64,000 nt of DNA. Origin: Rhabditoides inermis. Lineage: Eukaryota > Nematoda > Chromadorea > Rhabditida > Rhabditidae. Shown in pieces: positions 10,767 through 27,349 of the stretch. Location of the stretch: contig CAWZYM010000456.1 of assembly GCA_963966185.1 (NCBI GenBank), positions 47,846 through 111,845 of the forward strand. Reading direction: 5' to 3'. A program made the translations under genes and the position numbers. Each line of letters begins with the position of its first letter. The first letter of the stretch is position 1. Under the pieces are notes generated by a model, which was not told where the DNA came from, searched no databases, and saw only the letters and a list, made by a program, of their open reading frames with translations.

Positions 10767-13464
10767 TTCACTCACCTCCCGCGTAGAAGCAGAGACAAAA
10801 GCGCCATGCACACGACGAAATTACAATACACTGTACTCTGTACAAATATGATGCAAGGCGAGATGGGATCAGAATATGTCGTCATCGGTTGTGATGGAAT
10901 CGCATAGCCAGAAGGCCACGATTATTCCGAACACCTGGAATGAGGACATGCCAATTTCGACCGGATACAAGCAATCCATTCAAACCTGAATGAGTGCGAT
11001 GAAGACGACTGTCCAGGCGACTATCTTGAAGTGCAGTGTGACTTCTTGGAACGACTCGACGATCCGGTCGTAGCAGCCCTTCACACGACACAACATGATA
11101 GAGGTACAGAAAGCGAACGTTACATTGGGTGCATGCTAGCGTTACTGCCATCACTTCCATCATGCAAATCCATTTGTAATTGCCATGATGGATGCACTTT
11201 TCTTACAAGTCAATACATTTGGAAAAGATGCATAATACGTTTGTGAATCCAGTGATGTTTCAACGTTTCGTTACGACTCACGTTGTTATACCGGCTGATG
11301 GCGGGACAGCTGGGCATGAGGCGACCATGTTGGTCGGGCGGGCAGCAGGCTGGAGGGAAGAGGTGCTTCTTCTTGGTCAAGTGGTACCAGCCTGGGAAAG
11401 GCGCGAGGTTCATTGTGTGAACGTGCATATCTTTTTTATAGATTTATTGTATGAACTGAGCATGCCTGTCATTAAATGACATGCATGCAAGTTTCATGAA
11501 CATACATGTCCATTCAAAATCTAATGCAGAGCTGTATTCATGTCTCCCACCTGATTCGTTGAACTCTCCCTTGACAGAGTCGACGCCGCAGCACGATTTC
11601 TGCAATTGCTCGCAGATTAGCGCCGTCCCTCTGTTATGCGATCTCTCGGGGGCTCAGTCTCCCAAATCGCATTTCGGATCGCGCCTCATTTGCGCGCATG
11701 CCAAATGAGAGACCCATCAGACCAGTCATATTCGGGAATAACGAATGTGGAGATTTTGAATTGTGGTTGATGTATCCTAATCATTCGTAGCAATCGTAGG
11801 AAAATGGAAGTACTGGTCGAAAACACACCTCTATCATGATCTTGTCCCACGCTGCCTTGACGAGAAAGTCGTCCTTGTTCTTACTCCGACTCCGCGCCCC
11901 GTCTGTTCCGTTGTACATCTTCAGAGAGGAACGGAGAATCCCGCGGAAGTCTTTCTCGAACTGCAAAATGGGTCATTTCTTCAACTTCCTTACGAAGTAT
12001 TATCGATCAACATATATTTTCTGCAAAAAAATAAACAACGTATATAACCACAATTTTTTTCAGAACATGCATTTCTTATTGTGAGTTTGATAATGAAATG
12101 CTTTTCGCTATTTAATGAAAACTATTGAAAGTTATTTTTTGAGGATAATGTGTTTCATTCATGTGTGTAGTTATTACGATTCTGTCAGTGTGATGTCTTT
12201 TCAACTTGCTCAGCTAGCTTATTATAATATATTTGTTTGAGTCCAGAACATAATATGGCACATAGTAAACATACATAACACACATAACTCGAGTAAACAT
12301 ACCATGTGGCTGTGCATTGCTGCGTAAATGGCCGCCGCGATTTCCGTCGCAAGAATCACCATCAAGCATGTGGCGTACTGCAAACAAGAACACAATGAAA
12401 TGTGAGCCGTGTCACTCACGCAGCACAGTAGTGGCCTCCATTCCTTGGCAGCTCCACAGCAGCCTAGAAAGGCGACGAATATGACGACCAGGCCTCCCAC
12501 GAGCAGTACGTAGCCGATCTGTCGCACGGCTGTCGGCTTGGTCGCCTACGAAGAAAGTACGTTATGTAACATAGGTGTCTCTGACTAGTGTCTCAAAAAT
12601 TGATGTTTCAACGGTTCTTTGCCAATATTTGATATGTGTGTAGTCGGGTGTACTGCTACTGCAGGCGAGCCCATGATATGGAACACGTGTCGCGTCATAA
12701 CTTTCTCTTGGCTGTTCCCTCGCTTCAATAACAACACTGTGTAATGGTGGTGTCCGCCTCGATAGCGAGAGTGGGCTTTTTCTTCCTTGGAAGACATTCA
12801 TAACCGCTCTTGTTCCTACAAGCTTGCCGAGTTCTTTTGATCTCTGAGAGGTGATGAGGGCAATTCATTTGCGGATTCGCCATTCAATCAACGGACACCC
12901 TCAACCATCAACCTGGGTATTACAACCTGGGCGATGCGGGCAAGAAAGAGACAGCATAGGTACGGGGAGCAGTCGCTGCAATAGCCATACTTCCAGAACA
13001 GACGAGTATCACAACAATGGATGAATGACAAACAGAGAGGAAGTATCATTAACGTTGACTGAGTGTGTCGGTTTGAGATGTGGCATGGTCAAATTAGACA
13101 CCGTTTTTGACTACTCACCAGATCCCTGAGTCCCTCGTCCTTTTCGTAGCCCTGCACTTTTGCAGTGGCGGCTGCCAAGCTGTCTACGGCATACCTGCAA
13201 CGCTGTCTCTTGTTTCGCCCCCCCCCCCTCTCCCCCTCTCTTTCAGAAAAAGTTGCGTGCCATCCAGAGTCAAATGAATCGCAAAAAGTCGTGACGCTCA
13301 CTTGTCGAGGACGAGCCAAATTCCAATGCCGACGCAGATGATTCCACAGAGCTGAATGGGCGATTGCGTCAGTCCGCGTGACTCAACCCGAAACCCACCA
13401 GAAAGACGAGGTTGAACACGAAGAGCGAGAATTTGAGCGCCCGCGCGCCACAGCTCAACGCCAT
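10510..13464 (-). CDS. Tetraspanin with alternative 3' terminal exon pairs
   Basis: Four-pass membrane organiser. Common exons, in order: 13399-13464, 13302-13351, 13119-13194, 12420-12545, 12303-12377, 11829-11960, 11551-11599, 11282-11391 (228 residues). Then either 10986-11078 + 10869-10934 (280-residue isoform A) or 10624-10707 + 10510-10578 (278-residue isoform B). TM1 is FSLFVFNLVFLLCGIICVGIG, TM2 VLLVGGLVVIFVAFLGCCGA, TM3 YATCLMVILATEIAAAIYAA. The large loop has the diagnostic CCG (KSCCGVD), PPACCPPD and a final GC that comes from the alternative exon. Both alternative sets supply GC plus TM4 and a different short tail. Exon joins are in frame throughout. Cys near TM ends are possible palmitoylation sites (family knowledge). 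Confidence 0.9.
10869..11078 (-). other. Tetraspanin terminal exon pair A (TM4 + tail)
   Basis: Exons 10986-11078 and 10869-10934 encode GCYDRIVESFQEV, a TM4 segment and the acidic tail SITTDDDIF before TGA. Entry is phase 0 from the exon ending at 11282. AATAAA on the minus strand lies at 10713-10718, usable as the poly(A) signal for this isoform, and it is embedded in the acceptor region of terminal exon B. Confidence 0.8.
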
Positions 13465-14667
13465 TAGAGCTCAGTCGGTCAGATCGATATCCGAAGCATG
13501 GATCCGATGAATGGTAGTAGTGTGTTGTGAGTGATTAGGGATAGCCGGGTTGGCAGTGCGGGTGAGAGGGGGGGGGGATAAACAGCCTAGCCGGAGGGCG
13601 AGTGGGCGGCGCTTGGCTCAGGCTCGCCGGATGACCAACGGGCGACGGGTGACTCGATTATGATGTGAAATTCGGACGGCGGCTGATGATGACGGGATTT
13701 TCCTATTAGACAAGGATATTGGAGATCATTACATTCATTTATCCACAATTAAATTATGTTTACGTTTACATCCAGTCATCCAGTGAATGAAGACAATAAG
13801 TTGAGTGACCTGAACAATGATGTCTTGATGGCGTCTTATTATTCATCAAACACCAATAATCATCATTTCATCATGCTATCACCCGCTTGTCATTTGGATA
13901 AGAGGGAGATGGGGAGAGAGAGGAGTGGATGATTGCGTGTTTTGTTGCATTTGCGCGGCTTGTCTTCTATGCCATCCAATCCACACTCTCCCGGAAGTGA
14001 GCCGCCTCCCAACAAGGGAAGAGAGTATCGGCGACAGCTGGGGATGCCATCACATGCTGACTCATGGCATGTCCAAGACAAGAATCACACGTCGTTGTAA
14101 CAATAGTATACGAGGATGATGTTGAAATGAAATCACAGGTGTCCTTCTGATTCATGTGATGCTGGGAGATACTAGAAATGTTTTGGAGAAAAACTTTGTG
14201 AAATTGTCTCCAATCGTACTTTGAATCATATGACGACAATGTGTTCGGTGGTTTGTGAGGTCATTGGATCGAGTATGAATGTATGACTCTAAAAAAGACT
14301 GCGTCGCATTTCCGAAATGACGTGTGCTCAAAAAAATGACGATGCGCAAATATGTCTAGTGAGCGGGGAGAAAGAGAGAGAGAGAGTGAGCACCATATTT
14401 GAGCGTATTCAAGAGAGTAATCGCATTTGCCTTGGATTTGCACTTTTAATCCGATCAAGAATCAATCCCGACTCAAATTGTGTCGTCAGCTCCTGTTATC
14501 AATTGGGATGTGTTCATTTCATTCAAAATGGAGCCGCTTGTGGAAATTGAAACGTTCGAGGAAAACATCCACACTCTGATTCATCAATCGACCACATGTT
14601 TTTATGTGGTCCATTATTCGGTCGGCGATGCGTGTGTGGTTTGATATCGTGAGAATGAGGGGGGGGG

Positions 14668-14718
<51 letters not shown>

Positions 14719-15335
14719 GGTGCGTTCACAAGTTCATTCAATGATCGTTCTTGATTCTCTGTTCGTCTTCTTGTCACCGCGACTGTCCGTTGTGACTTTC
14801 ACATGACAATGCATTCCATTACACCTATTTTCGGCCGCGAGCCCATCTATCACTTGTCTTTGAATGTCTTTGAGTCGCCACCGCATGCCAACCCGATTGT
14901 ATCAATGCAGTGAGTGACCGGCCGGATAGTGACCGTCTGCCGCCGTCTCTCACTCCCGATCAGCTGATCGATAGTGACGCCATTCCGGGGTGGCGGTCTG
15001 GCGGTGGATGCTATTGGCTGCTGACCTCCCGCGAAGTCTCGCCTCGCTGTCTGCTTCTCTGGCGATCGCGCGCTCTCTCGCTCCTCTCTGTCTCGCCACG
15101 CGCTCACTCTCTCGCCCCTCCCACCTCCAGGAGATACCGGGTGAGAGGGGCGAGTGGCGGTATAGCTGTTTTCTGTTTTGAGTTGTTTTCTGTTGACCTG
15201 CTGTTGTTATTCGAGTGTGGGGACCAACCACTACTGTTTGTGTGTGTTTGGATTGACGGCTTGTTTAAATTCGCCACATGCGGGGCGACACCATGTGATT
15301 GAGATGAAAATGCATTGATCACATTCCTTCTCTCC

Positions 15336-15395
<60 letters not shown>

Positions 15396-15512
15396 CATCG
15401 TCGCTAACCTAATCGTGTCAATGGGATGGTCTTTGAAAGTCGATATATGTGTATTGATGTTGTGAAGTCGGTGACAAGTGTGTCTACGGGATTCCTATTG
15501 TTCGTTTTCAGT
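13465..15512. other. Divergent intergenic region (tetraspanin / acyltransferase)
   Basis: About 2 kb between two outward-facing starts. It holds a (GA)n block at 14668-14718 and a (CT)n tract at 15338-15392. I found no exon with acceptable splice sites. The acyltransferase ATG follows a TTTTCAG at 15505-15511, typical of a trans-splice acceptor. Confidence 0.5.
15338..15392. repeat. (CT)n microsatellite
   Basis: About 55 bp of pure CT dinucleotide, 120 bp before the acyltransferase start. Confidence 0.95.
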
Positions 15513-20532
<5,020 letters not shown>

Positions 20533-20796
20533 TAGCCCCCTGTCATCTCCTCACCTTAGCATTCTCGTGTGCAGGGTTCGTTTCCTTGAGCCTCTTTCTT
20601 TGTTTTGTATCGAGCCCCGCCCCTCCGGGATTTGTGTATATTTTTGCATTGACGACTAGTAGAATTGTGTTTGGAAGCTGGCCGTTGAAGCTTCCTTCTT
20701 CTTTATTCCCGCGATTCAGATTCGGCACGCGGCTCTCTATGAGAGAGATGGAATATCTGGCAACGATAAAAAGTGTGCTGCCGTGTCTGGTGTGTG

Positions 20797-20827
<31 letters not shown>

Positions 20828-21288
20828 AGAGAGGGAGAGAGAGGGAGAGAAAGAGAGAGAGAGAGAGACTTTACAGAGGTGTGTTAGTTGTGGCGCAATT
20901 CTATCCTCTTGTTCTAATGAATAATTGAGTTATGAGAGCGCCTGAAAGGGACGGGCTGGAGAGCCGCCTGCGAGAGACAGACTCTTCCCTCTCTTCCCTC
21001 TCTCTCCCTCTCTCTCTTCCTCTCTCTTCCTCTCTCTCCCTCTCTCTCTCTAATTGGTCAGACCACCTTTTATGTATCGTAGACTACATGCGGTAGAGAA
21101 TTCTCTTCTTTTTGCTTGCGTGTCGTCTCTAGAATCGTTAGTGTGTGATTTTTAGTATGTGATATATAAAATACAGGACACGCTCGATCGCGTGAGAGAA
21201 AGACTCAACCATTGCCGCTTTTGTTTCCCCGCTCCAATTTCGTCCAGCAGTTTTCATAGACGACGTTTTCTTTTTGCTCTTGGATATG

Positions 21289-21348
<60 letters not shown>

Positions 21349-21563
21349 CAGCTGCCGAGAATAGGCGTCATGAGCGTTCGCATGCATTCCTCACACCCTC
21401 CCCCCCTCTCTCCCTTGCTTCTTTCTCTCTATCCCGCCTCTTTGTTTCTTTGATCTTTTCAGTGAGTCAGTTTTATTTTGGAGTGCTCTGCTCTTTTTCT
21501 ATTCTTGTCACGTATATCAACTGCGGTCATCCCCCGTCACGTGTATGCTATACTTATCCCTCA

Positions 21564-21619
<56 letters not shown>

Positions 21620-21955
21620 TCTCCGAGAGGGGAGCAATGATTCCCAATGTGTTTCGAGGGGGTTGTTATCGCCATATGCCCTCCCCCGTAATCGAATATG
21701 CCTCGGCTTGTCGCAATTCTTGCATCCAGAATCCAGAAATCCTCCCCTCCTCATCCTGTTGATATGCTCGAGATTAGGGGCGGGCAGCGATGGTGTCGTT
21801 TTTCGCTGATTGTTTATGTGTGACTCTCTCCCTCCACATTACTCGTTCCCCCTACTACGCACTTGTGGCGCGTTCCTGTTGTTTTCTGTTTATGCTGACT
21901 GGGAGATGTGCTTTCGTGATACGCGCCGCGTCCACATGGCTTCTTCACTTTCAGG
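20533..21955. other. Intergenic region with GA and CT tracts
   Basis: It contains an interrupted GA block at 20798-20868, (GA)n at 21289-21345 and (CT)n at 21566-21614. A CACTTTCAG acceptor at 21946-21954 directly precedes the next ATG, suggesting trans-splicing. No coding exon recognised. Confidence 0.55.
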
Positions 21956-23588
21956 ATGAGTCGCTCCCATACCATCTCGCACACCTATGTCAAGCCCGGC
22001 TCCGTCAGCTCGGAAGACGACGAAGGGTGCGCATTTCCATTGTTCTTTTTGTTTTAATAAAACATTCCTATAGCTATGATTTCCTTTCCCGTTGTAACAG
22101 TTTCTGCAGCTGTCCTTATAGCACCTTATCCTAACTTTTCGAACAAATTATTGAATTATTATGGTTTATGGATAATTAGTTTTGCGTAGCAATTCTGTGT
22201 TTGAGTATTGAGTGTTGCGTTCTGAATATAACTCTTTCTAGTTTAGTATAGCAGTCGCTGAATGTTAGCGATGAATTATGCATATGATACGATACAGGCA
22301 CCGAACACCAATAAAACCACGTAATTATACAGTTTTGTAATCGTAATAGTTCTAGCGACTTGGAAGAAGCGTATGATTCGGCAACGGAGACGTACTGCTG
22401 TTTGAAAGGAATCAACGTGAAGGTGAGTTTTTTTTTAATTTATAGTTGATCGAAATGAATTAATGAATGTACCTCAAGTTTCTATAATGAAGTCTCGCTA
22501 ATTAGAATAGAATAGCGTGATCATATTTATTCTCATACATTTTCACAATCCAATCAACACACGTCCGTTTCCTGAGAAATGCGGAAGAGCGTGTGAGCTA
22601 ATGCATCAACTCTGTAGGTTCTTTTGATAGATAACGATATAACATGTAGATGTTAACATGTTAGCTGTTCGCATTGCAGCGCGCTTCCTGGTTCGCTGCA
22701 GGGCTGTCGTGTCTTCAGTTGATCAGCAACTTCAGGTGAGCATCTACCAACCATTACGAATGCACAGTGAGCGAGTAAACAAACACTGTACATTACTATT
22801 TATACGCGATACACGAAGAAATAATCAATAATGTAAACATAATAACAATGAGGGATTTCAGTTTCATGTTGACAGGATGTGGTGTGACGATAGAAGACAT
22901 GATTCTTGCCGTGTTGCCGTTGGGTGAGTGCACTCCTTATATGGCTTTGCTTGTTATGAATACTATGGACTATTCATAGTATGGAAATCTTTTCTTTCAG
23001 TATTCGGGTCTCTCGTAATAGCGCTATTTACTTATGCCCTCCTACACAACACCATCCACTCACTACGGCCATTCATATTTTACCAGGTAATTAGCTTATT
23101 ATTACAATAGTTATTTACGCCGATTTCCCAATTACAGGCGCTGAGTCTTGTGGTGTTCACTCTGTTGATACTCCTCTTTGTTCTCTGCTTCATGCAGGTT
23201 TGTTTTTCTACACACCTCGGAATCGTTCACTGTTACAGTGAATGAGAAATGTAGGGGATCTTCTTGCCTTCTTTGTCAGCTCTCCGCTGCAATCTGGATA
23301 ATTGCTTGCTGACATGTGTGAGGGATGTGTGTATGTGTCTACTCGGTTGCCTTTCTGTATCTCTGTTGCTCTCATTAGGTAACAGCTGCCTGCAGTCGAA
23401 CCTGAATGTGAAACTGAGAAATCAGAGCGCGCACATAAATGACGTTAGATTGCGTGCGATTTATGAGCGCCGGAAGAGAAGTGGTTTATCGTTCAGGGAA
23501 ATAAAATGTAATTTCAACTACATAGCATTCGATAGCATGAGATACTTTTCTTAAAGAAAATGATGCTAGATAGCAAGAAAGGGAAGAC

Positions 23589-23639
<51 letters not shown>

Positions 23640-24441
23640 CATTCAGGACCGCTATTTTATCCGCGGATTACTAGACGTCACATCAACAACCATGTATTCG
23701 TTTCTCAACGCTGTCGGTGAGTTATTTCGGTTTTCATTCTTGCTTTCTGTTCTCGCGATTCTGGCGCTTAGCTCGGATTTTAGGGGAATTATGGTCATTC
23801 GCAACTTGAATGAAATCAATTGTAAGTAACTCTGTTAGAGAAATTTGTAAATTTATCTGTACATTATTGATCGTTATCTGTACACGATGCACTGATTTTT
23901 GTGAAACTTTTGACAGCAAGCAACTTGCACACGACGTGAGTATGACACATAAAAAGACTCTGGAACGTTTATTAATTTTCTAATATTGAACCATGATATT
24001 CTTCAAAAACTTTGAAATGAGCCTGTCGTATCGTGCAAATGAGAGTTACCCTATATAGCTGCATACAATAAATCATAGTATTCGTCTTTGTAGACTCTAT
24101 TATACAAGACTATACGAAGACGCTATGAATAATACGAAGACTATCGAGAGAATTCAGGAACACTACATTGTGTATTGTGTATTGTGTATTTCAGGCACAG
24201 CAGGTCGACTGGCGTTCGGAGGCTACCTCGCGGCGAATCTGGGCTGCGCGGCCGTCTGCCTACATATAGCACTCGCCGCCGCAGGTGAGACATTCGTCCT
24301 CTATGATCTCATGTTTCCACGTTTACATTGCGACTGTATTTTTATTTATTTTTGTAATTATACTAGTTTTCAGCGCACCTCGATCCGAATATGATGCGGC
24401 GAAAGTGCAGGGAGCAGAGTGACGGAGCCACCGAAGTGTGA
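21956..24441 (+). CDS. Four-TM membrane protein, unknown function
   Basis: Not assigned to a family. Exons 21956-22026, 22356-22422, 22680-22735, 22862-22923, 23001-23086, 23138-23197, 23647-23716, 24195-24284 and 24374-24441 total 630 nt, 209 residues. A ~45-residue hydrophilic N-terminus (MSRSHTISHTYVKPGS...) ends in an acidic stretch and CCLKG. TM1 is WFAAGLSCLQLISNFSFML, TM2 MILAVLPLGVFGSLVIALF, TM3 ALSLVVFTLLILLFVLCFMQ, TM4 LAFGGYLAANLGCAAVCLH. A basic tail HLDPNMMRRKCREQ follows. Topology resembles MARVEL/claudin-like or tetraspan proteins, but it lacks the tetraspanin CCG loop. It converges with the minus-strand gene that follows, 272 bp away. Confidence 0.72.
23593..23634. repeat. (GA)n microsatellite before an acceptor
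   Basis: A GA tract ending 12 bp before the ATTCAG acceptor of the exon at 23647. Confidence 0.9.
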
Positions 24442-24713
24442 CGTCGCTCATTGTGACGTCATACTTCATTATCATTGCCAATATAACTACGGGTAAGCAT
24501 CAAACATTTATCCACACTTTTGTAATTCATAAGAACGATATTAGACCGATATTTGAGCGTAATACTACAGTTTCTGTAAGCGTAAGTAGTAAGTGGTAAG
24601 AGTTGAGTCGATTTCTATGGTTTCTTGAGTGCTTCATCGTCGTTTTGCAGGTCGGAGCATATCTTTGAAGAATCGCCAGACAACGAAAAGGGAATCATTG
24701 AAGCCAAATGAAT

Positions 24714-25374
24714 TTATAAATGTTTTGTTACCTCTTGTTGGCTTTGTGAGTTCGATGAGAGGAGAGTGCGCTTGTGGTGGTAGATGTAGTCACTGAAGAG
24801 AGGAAGAATGAGAGGGAGGAAGAATGAGAGAAAGAAAGACAGAGAGGGAGGGAGAGAGAAAGGGAGAGAGAGAGGGGGGGGGGGAAGACGTACGCCATCT
24901 GGAAAGTGTTCCTTCTCGCGTGGTCCAGCATGTGTTCGTATAGCCGGGCGCGGCCCTGCCAACTTCGGATCGACCGCAGCAGGTGGTCCCGACTGTCCGA
25001 CATGTACCTGCAATCAATCAATGATAAGAAATCAAAACGTTGTTTGTGACAGTAGAGAACATACATGCACAGTGCGCATTCTAGAAGTAATGTGTGGGAT
25101 AAATGATTTTTAGCTGTATTCATGGGATTGTCGCGTTATAGTGAGAAACATATCTCTATTTGTGCAGAACGCCTACTTAGGGATACGTTTCGAGAATAGG
25201 GATACGTTTCCGTTGTCTCAGCCCTCACCCAGTCACTGTGGGCAGTCTGGCAATGCAGAAGGTGATCGCAACGACGAGGGAGAGAAGTATCGGAGTGAGA
25301 ACCACCACTAGCCAGTCACTAGCTCCGAGGAACTGCAAAAATCTCTCTCTCCCTCCCTCTCCCTCCCTCTCCCT

Positions 25375-25418
<44 letters not shown>

Positions 25419-25667
25419 ATTCCATCGGTGTCTATCTTGTACATTCGCTTCTCGTGCATCACAAGAAACCATTTGAGGTCCTTTTCGAGCTTCTGGAAAT
25501 CGTGAAGTGATTACATGATAGCATGCCACACTCACGTCTTTACAGGACATTGACTTTGAATCAGCAACAATATACAGCTGAGTTTCGCGATTCGCATCAC
25601 GTTCCTCGTGAGAGTGGAATATCTGTGTATGTGTGTTGAGTGAGAAAGAAGGGGGAGAAAGAAGGGG

Positions 25668-25723
<56 letters not shown>

Positions 25724-25881
25724 CTCACTAAACAGTCATGGTTCAATGTCTTTTTGTGATGAATCTGCATCTCGTTCGTGTAGTTCTCGCGATGTTTCAC
25801 GAAGAAGTAGCCGAAGAACCCATCGATTTGCATCTTTTCCGTAGCCACATCGAAGCAGTCACCGTACCTGAGAGAAAGGTA

Positions 25882-25914
<33 letters not shown>

Positions 25915-26779
25915 GGGAAAGAGGGAAAGAGGGAGAGGGGGAGGGGGTAGAGACGCTCACCCAACGATGAATACATTGAACCCTGGTTTCCTGAATGGAA
26001 TGAGCCTCGCATACTCCTCGCATAGGGTGTGAGTCTTGTTCGTAATATGGGAGAGATCGAGCAGTCGAATGGGAAACGGGTGGTCTCGTTGAGAGAACGT
26101 CGAGACCACCTGAAAGACTTTCTGACAATTTGGCTAGACGCAAATACGTTTAGCATAATAATTCTATATCATTTTGCAACGCGTGCGGTGCAACGCGTGA
26201 GGAAGGGAGGGAGAGAGGGAGAGGGGGAGAGGGAGAGGAAGAGGGAGAGGGAGAGGGAGAGGGAGAGGGAGAGAGAGAGAGAGAGAGAGACTGCCGTACC
26301 AACTCGGTGTAGTTCCTCAGGTCTTGGTGGTCGAATATGATGTGGATTGGGTCCTGCTGGTACATGAGTTTGTAGAGGAACGGCGCCTTGCGCAACATCG
26401 GGTTCCACTCCACGCCGCTCACTGCAAACAACTCCTCCCCCTCTCTCCCTCTCTCTCTCTCTCCCCCTCTCCTTCTCTCTCTCTCCCCCTCTCTCTCTCT
26501 CCCTCTTCCTACCCCCACCTTCTGGATACGGCATGAGTGACTCGTCCATAGACGCGAGGTAGACGGCCACACCCAGACTGAACACTGAAGGGAGACGTAG
26601 ACATGGGATGAGAGAGAGGGGGAGGGAGAGGAGAGAGAGAGGGACTATGTCGCACCGACTCCAGTGGTGACGAGGACAGTTGCTATGAGCGTGTGTTTGT
26701 CTCGTCTCCTCTGCTCGTCGGTGTCCATGTCACTCTCCAGCTCCCTCCGCCGCCGCACCAGCACCCGACCGCCGCACAT
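24714..26779 (-). CDS. Membrane protein with N-terminal anchor and C-terminal TM, unknown function
   Basis: Not recognised. Exons in order: 26656-26779, 26519-26584, 26300-26421, 25961-26121, 25729-25867, 25536-25622, 25418-25492, 25229-25332, 24894-25007, 24714-24792, 1071 nt, 356 residues. A basic N-terminus (MCGGRVLVRRRREL) precedes a TM (HTLIATVLVTTGVGVVFSLG). About 220 residues follow with two N-glycosylation sequons (NYT in RNYTEL and ENYTNE) and Cys in HTLCEEY, YGDCFD and HDC. A second TM is WLVVVLTPILLSLVVAITFCIA. The ~70-residue C-terminal tail is basic, with SRDHLLRSIRSWQGRARLYE. Two TMs with a glycosylated middle imply both ends are cytosolic. Almost every intron is short and filled with GA/CT repeats. 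The start lies 570 bp from the divergent EDEM3 start. Confidence 0.75.
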
Positions 26780-27349
26780 CCCGAACAGACACAACGCAAT
26801 GACGCACCGTTATTGTTTTGCTCTCAGTAGTCTTCAAAATAGACGATAATGTTCTTTGTCTCTCCTCACATTGTGGTGTTTTCCGCACCACGAAAAGTGC
26901 AAATTACGATACGCAAATGTATTGTTACGCAAATATATTGTCAAATGCACTTTTTTGTATTTAATGTGTTTATCTGTGGTTATTAGATTGATTTTCGCGA
27001 TGCTTCTCTGTTATAGCTAATTATCCGGCGTCGGCTACAAACCAGTCCGCCACGCTCCGCTCGCCCGCCTCTCTTCTCGCATTTAGCGCCCAGTGTTCCG
27101 CTGGCCTTGGATCGATCGATATCCTTTATTGCTCCCTCTCTCTCACCATTCTCGTTGTTTGTGTTTTTTTTATATATTTTATACCGATAACATATCGAAG
27201 TATCATACACTTGCATTGCAGCCGGTATAATCTCGTGGACGGGGTGACGTGGCGACGCTGAATCGAGCAGTGCCCTGTCAGCTGACACCCGTTCCACCTC
27301 CACGTCCCTCCTTCTCTTGCCTTTCTAGTCGCATGGCCACTCACTGATC
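26780..27349. promoter_or_regulatory. Divergent promoter region
   Basis: 570 bp separate the ATG of the minus-strand membrane protein from that of EDEM3, so both promoters must lie here. A short upstream frame (ATG at 27333) stops before the EDEM3 ATG. No clear TATA box was seen in the expected position. Confidence 0.5.

Noticed and set aside
20590..20924. 197-residue open frame after the acyltransferase
   Set aside because: It overlaps the real last exon in another frame and ends in a GA microsatellite; no family resemblance.
23917..23935. 19-nt microexon in the four-TM gene
   Set aside because: Including it shifts the next exon out of the hydrophobic TM4 frame; direct splicing 23716 to 24195 keeps it.
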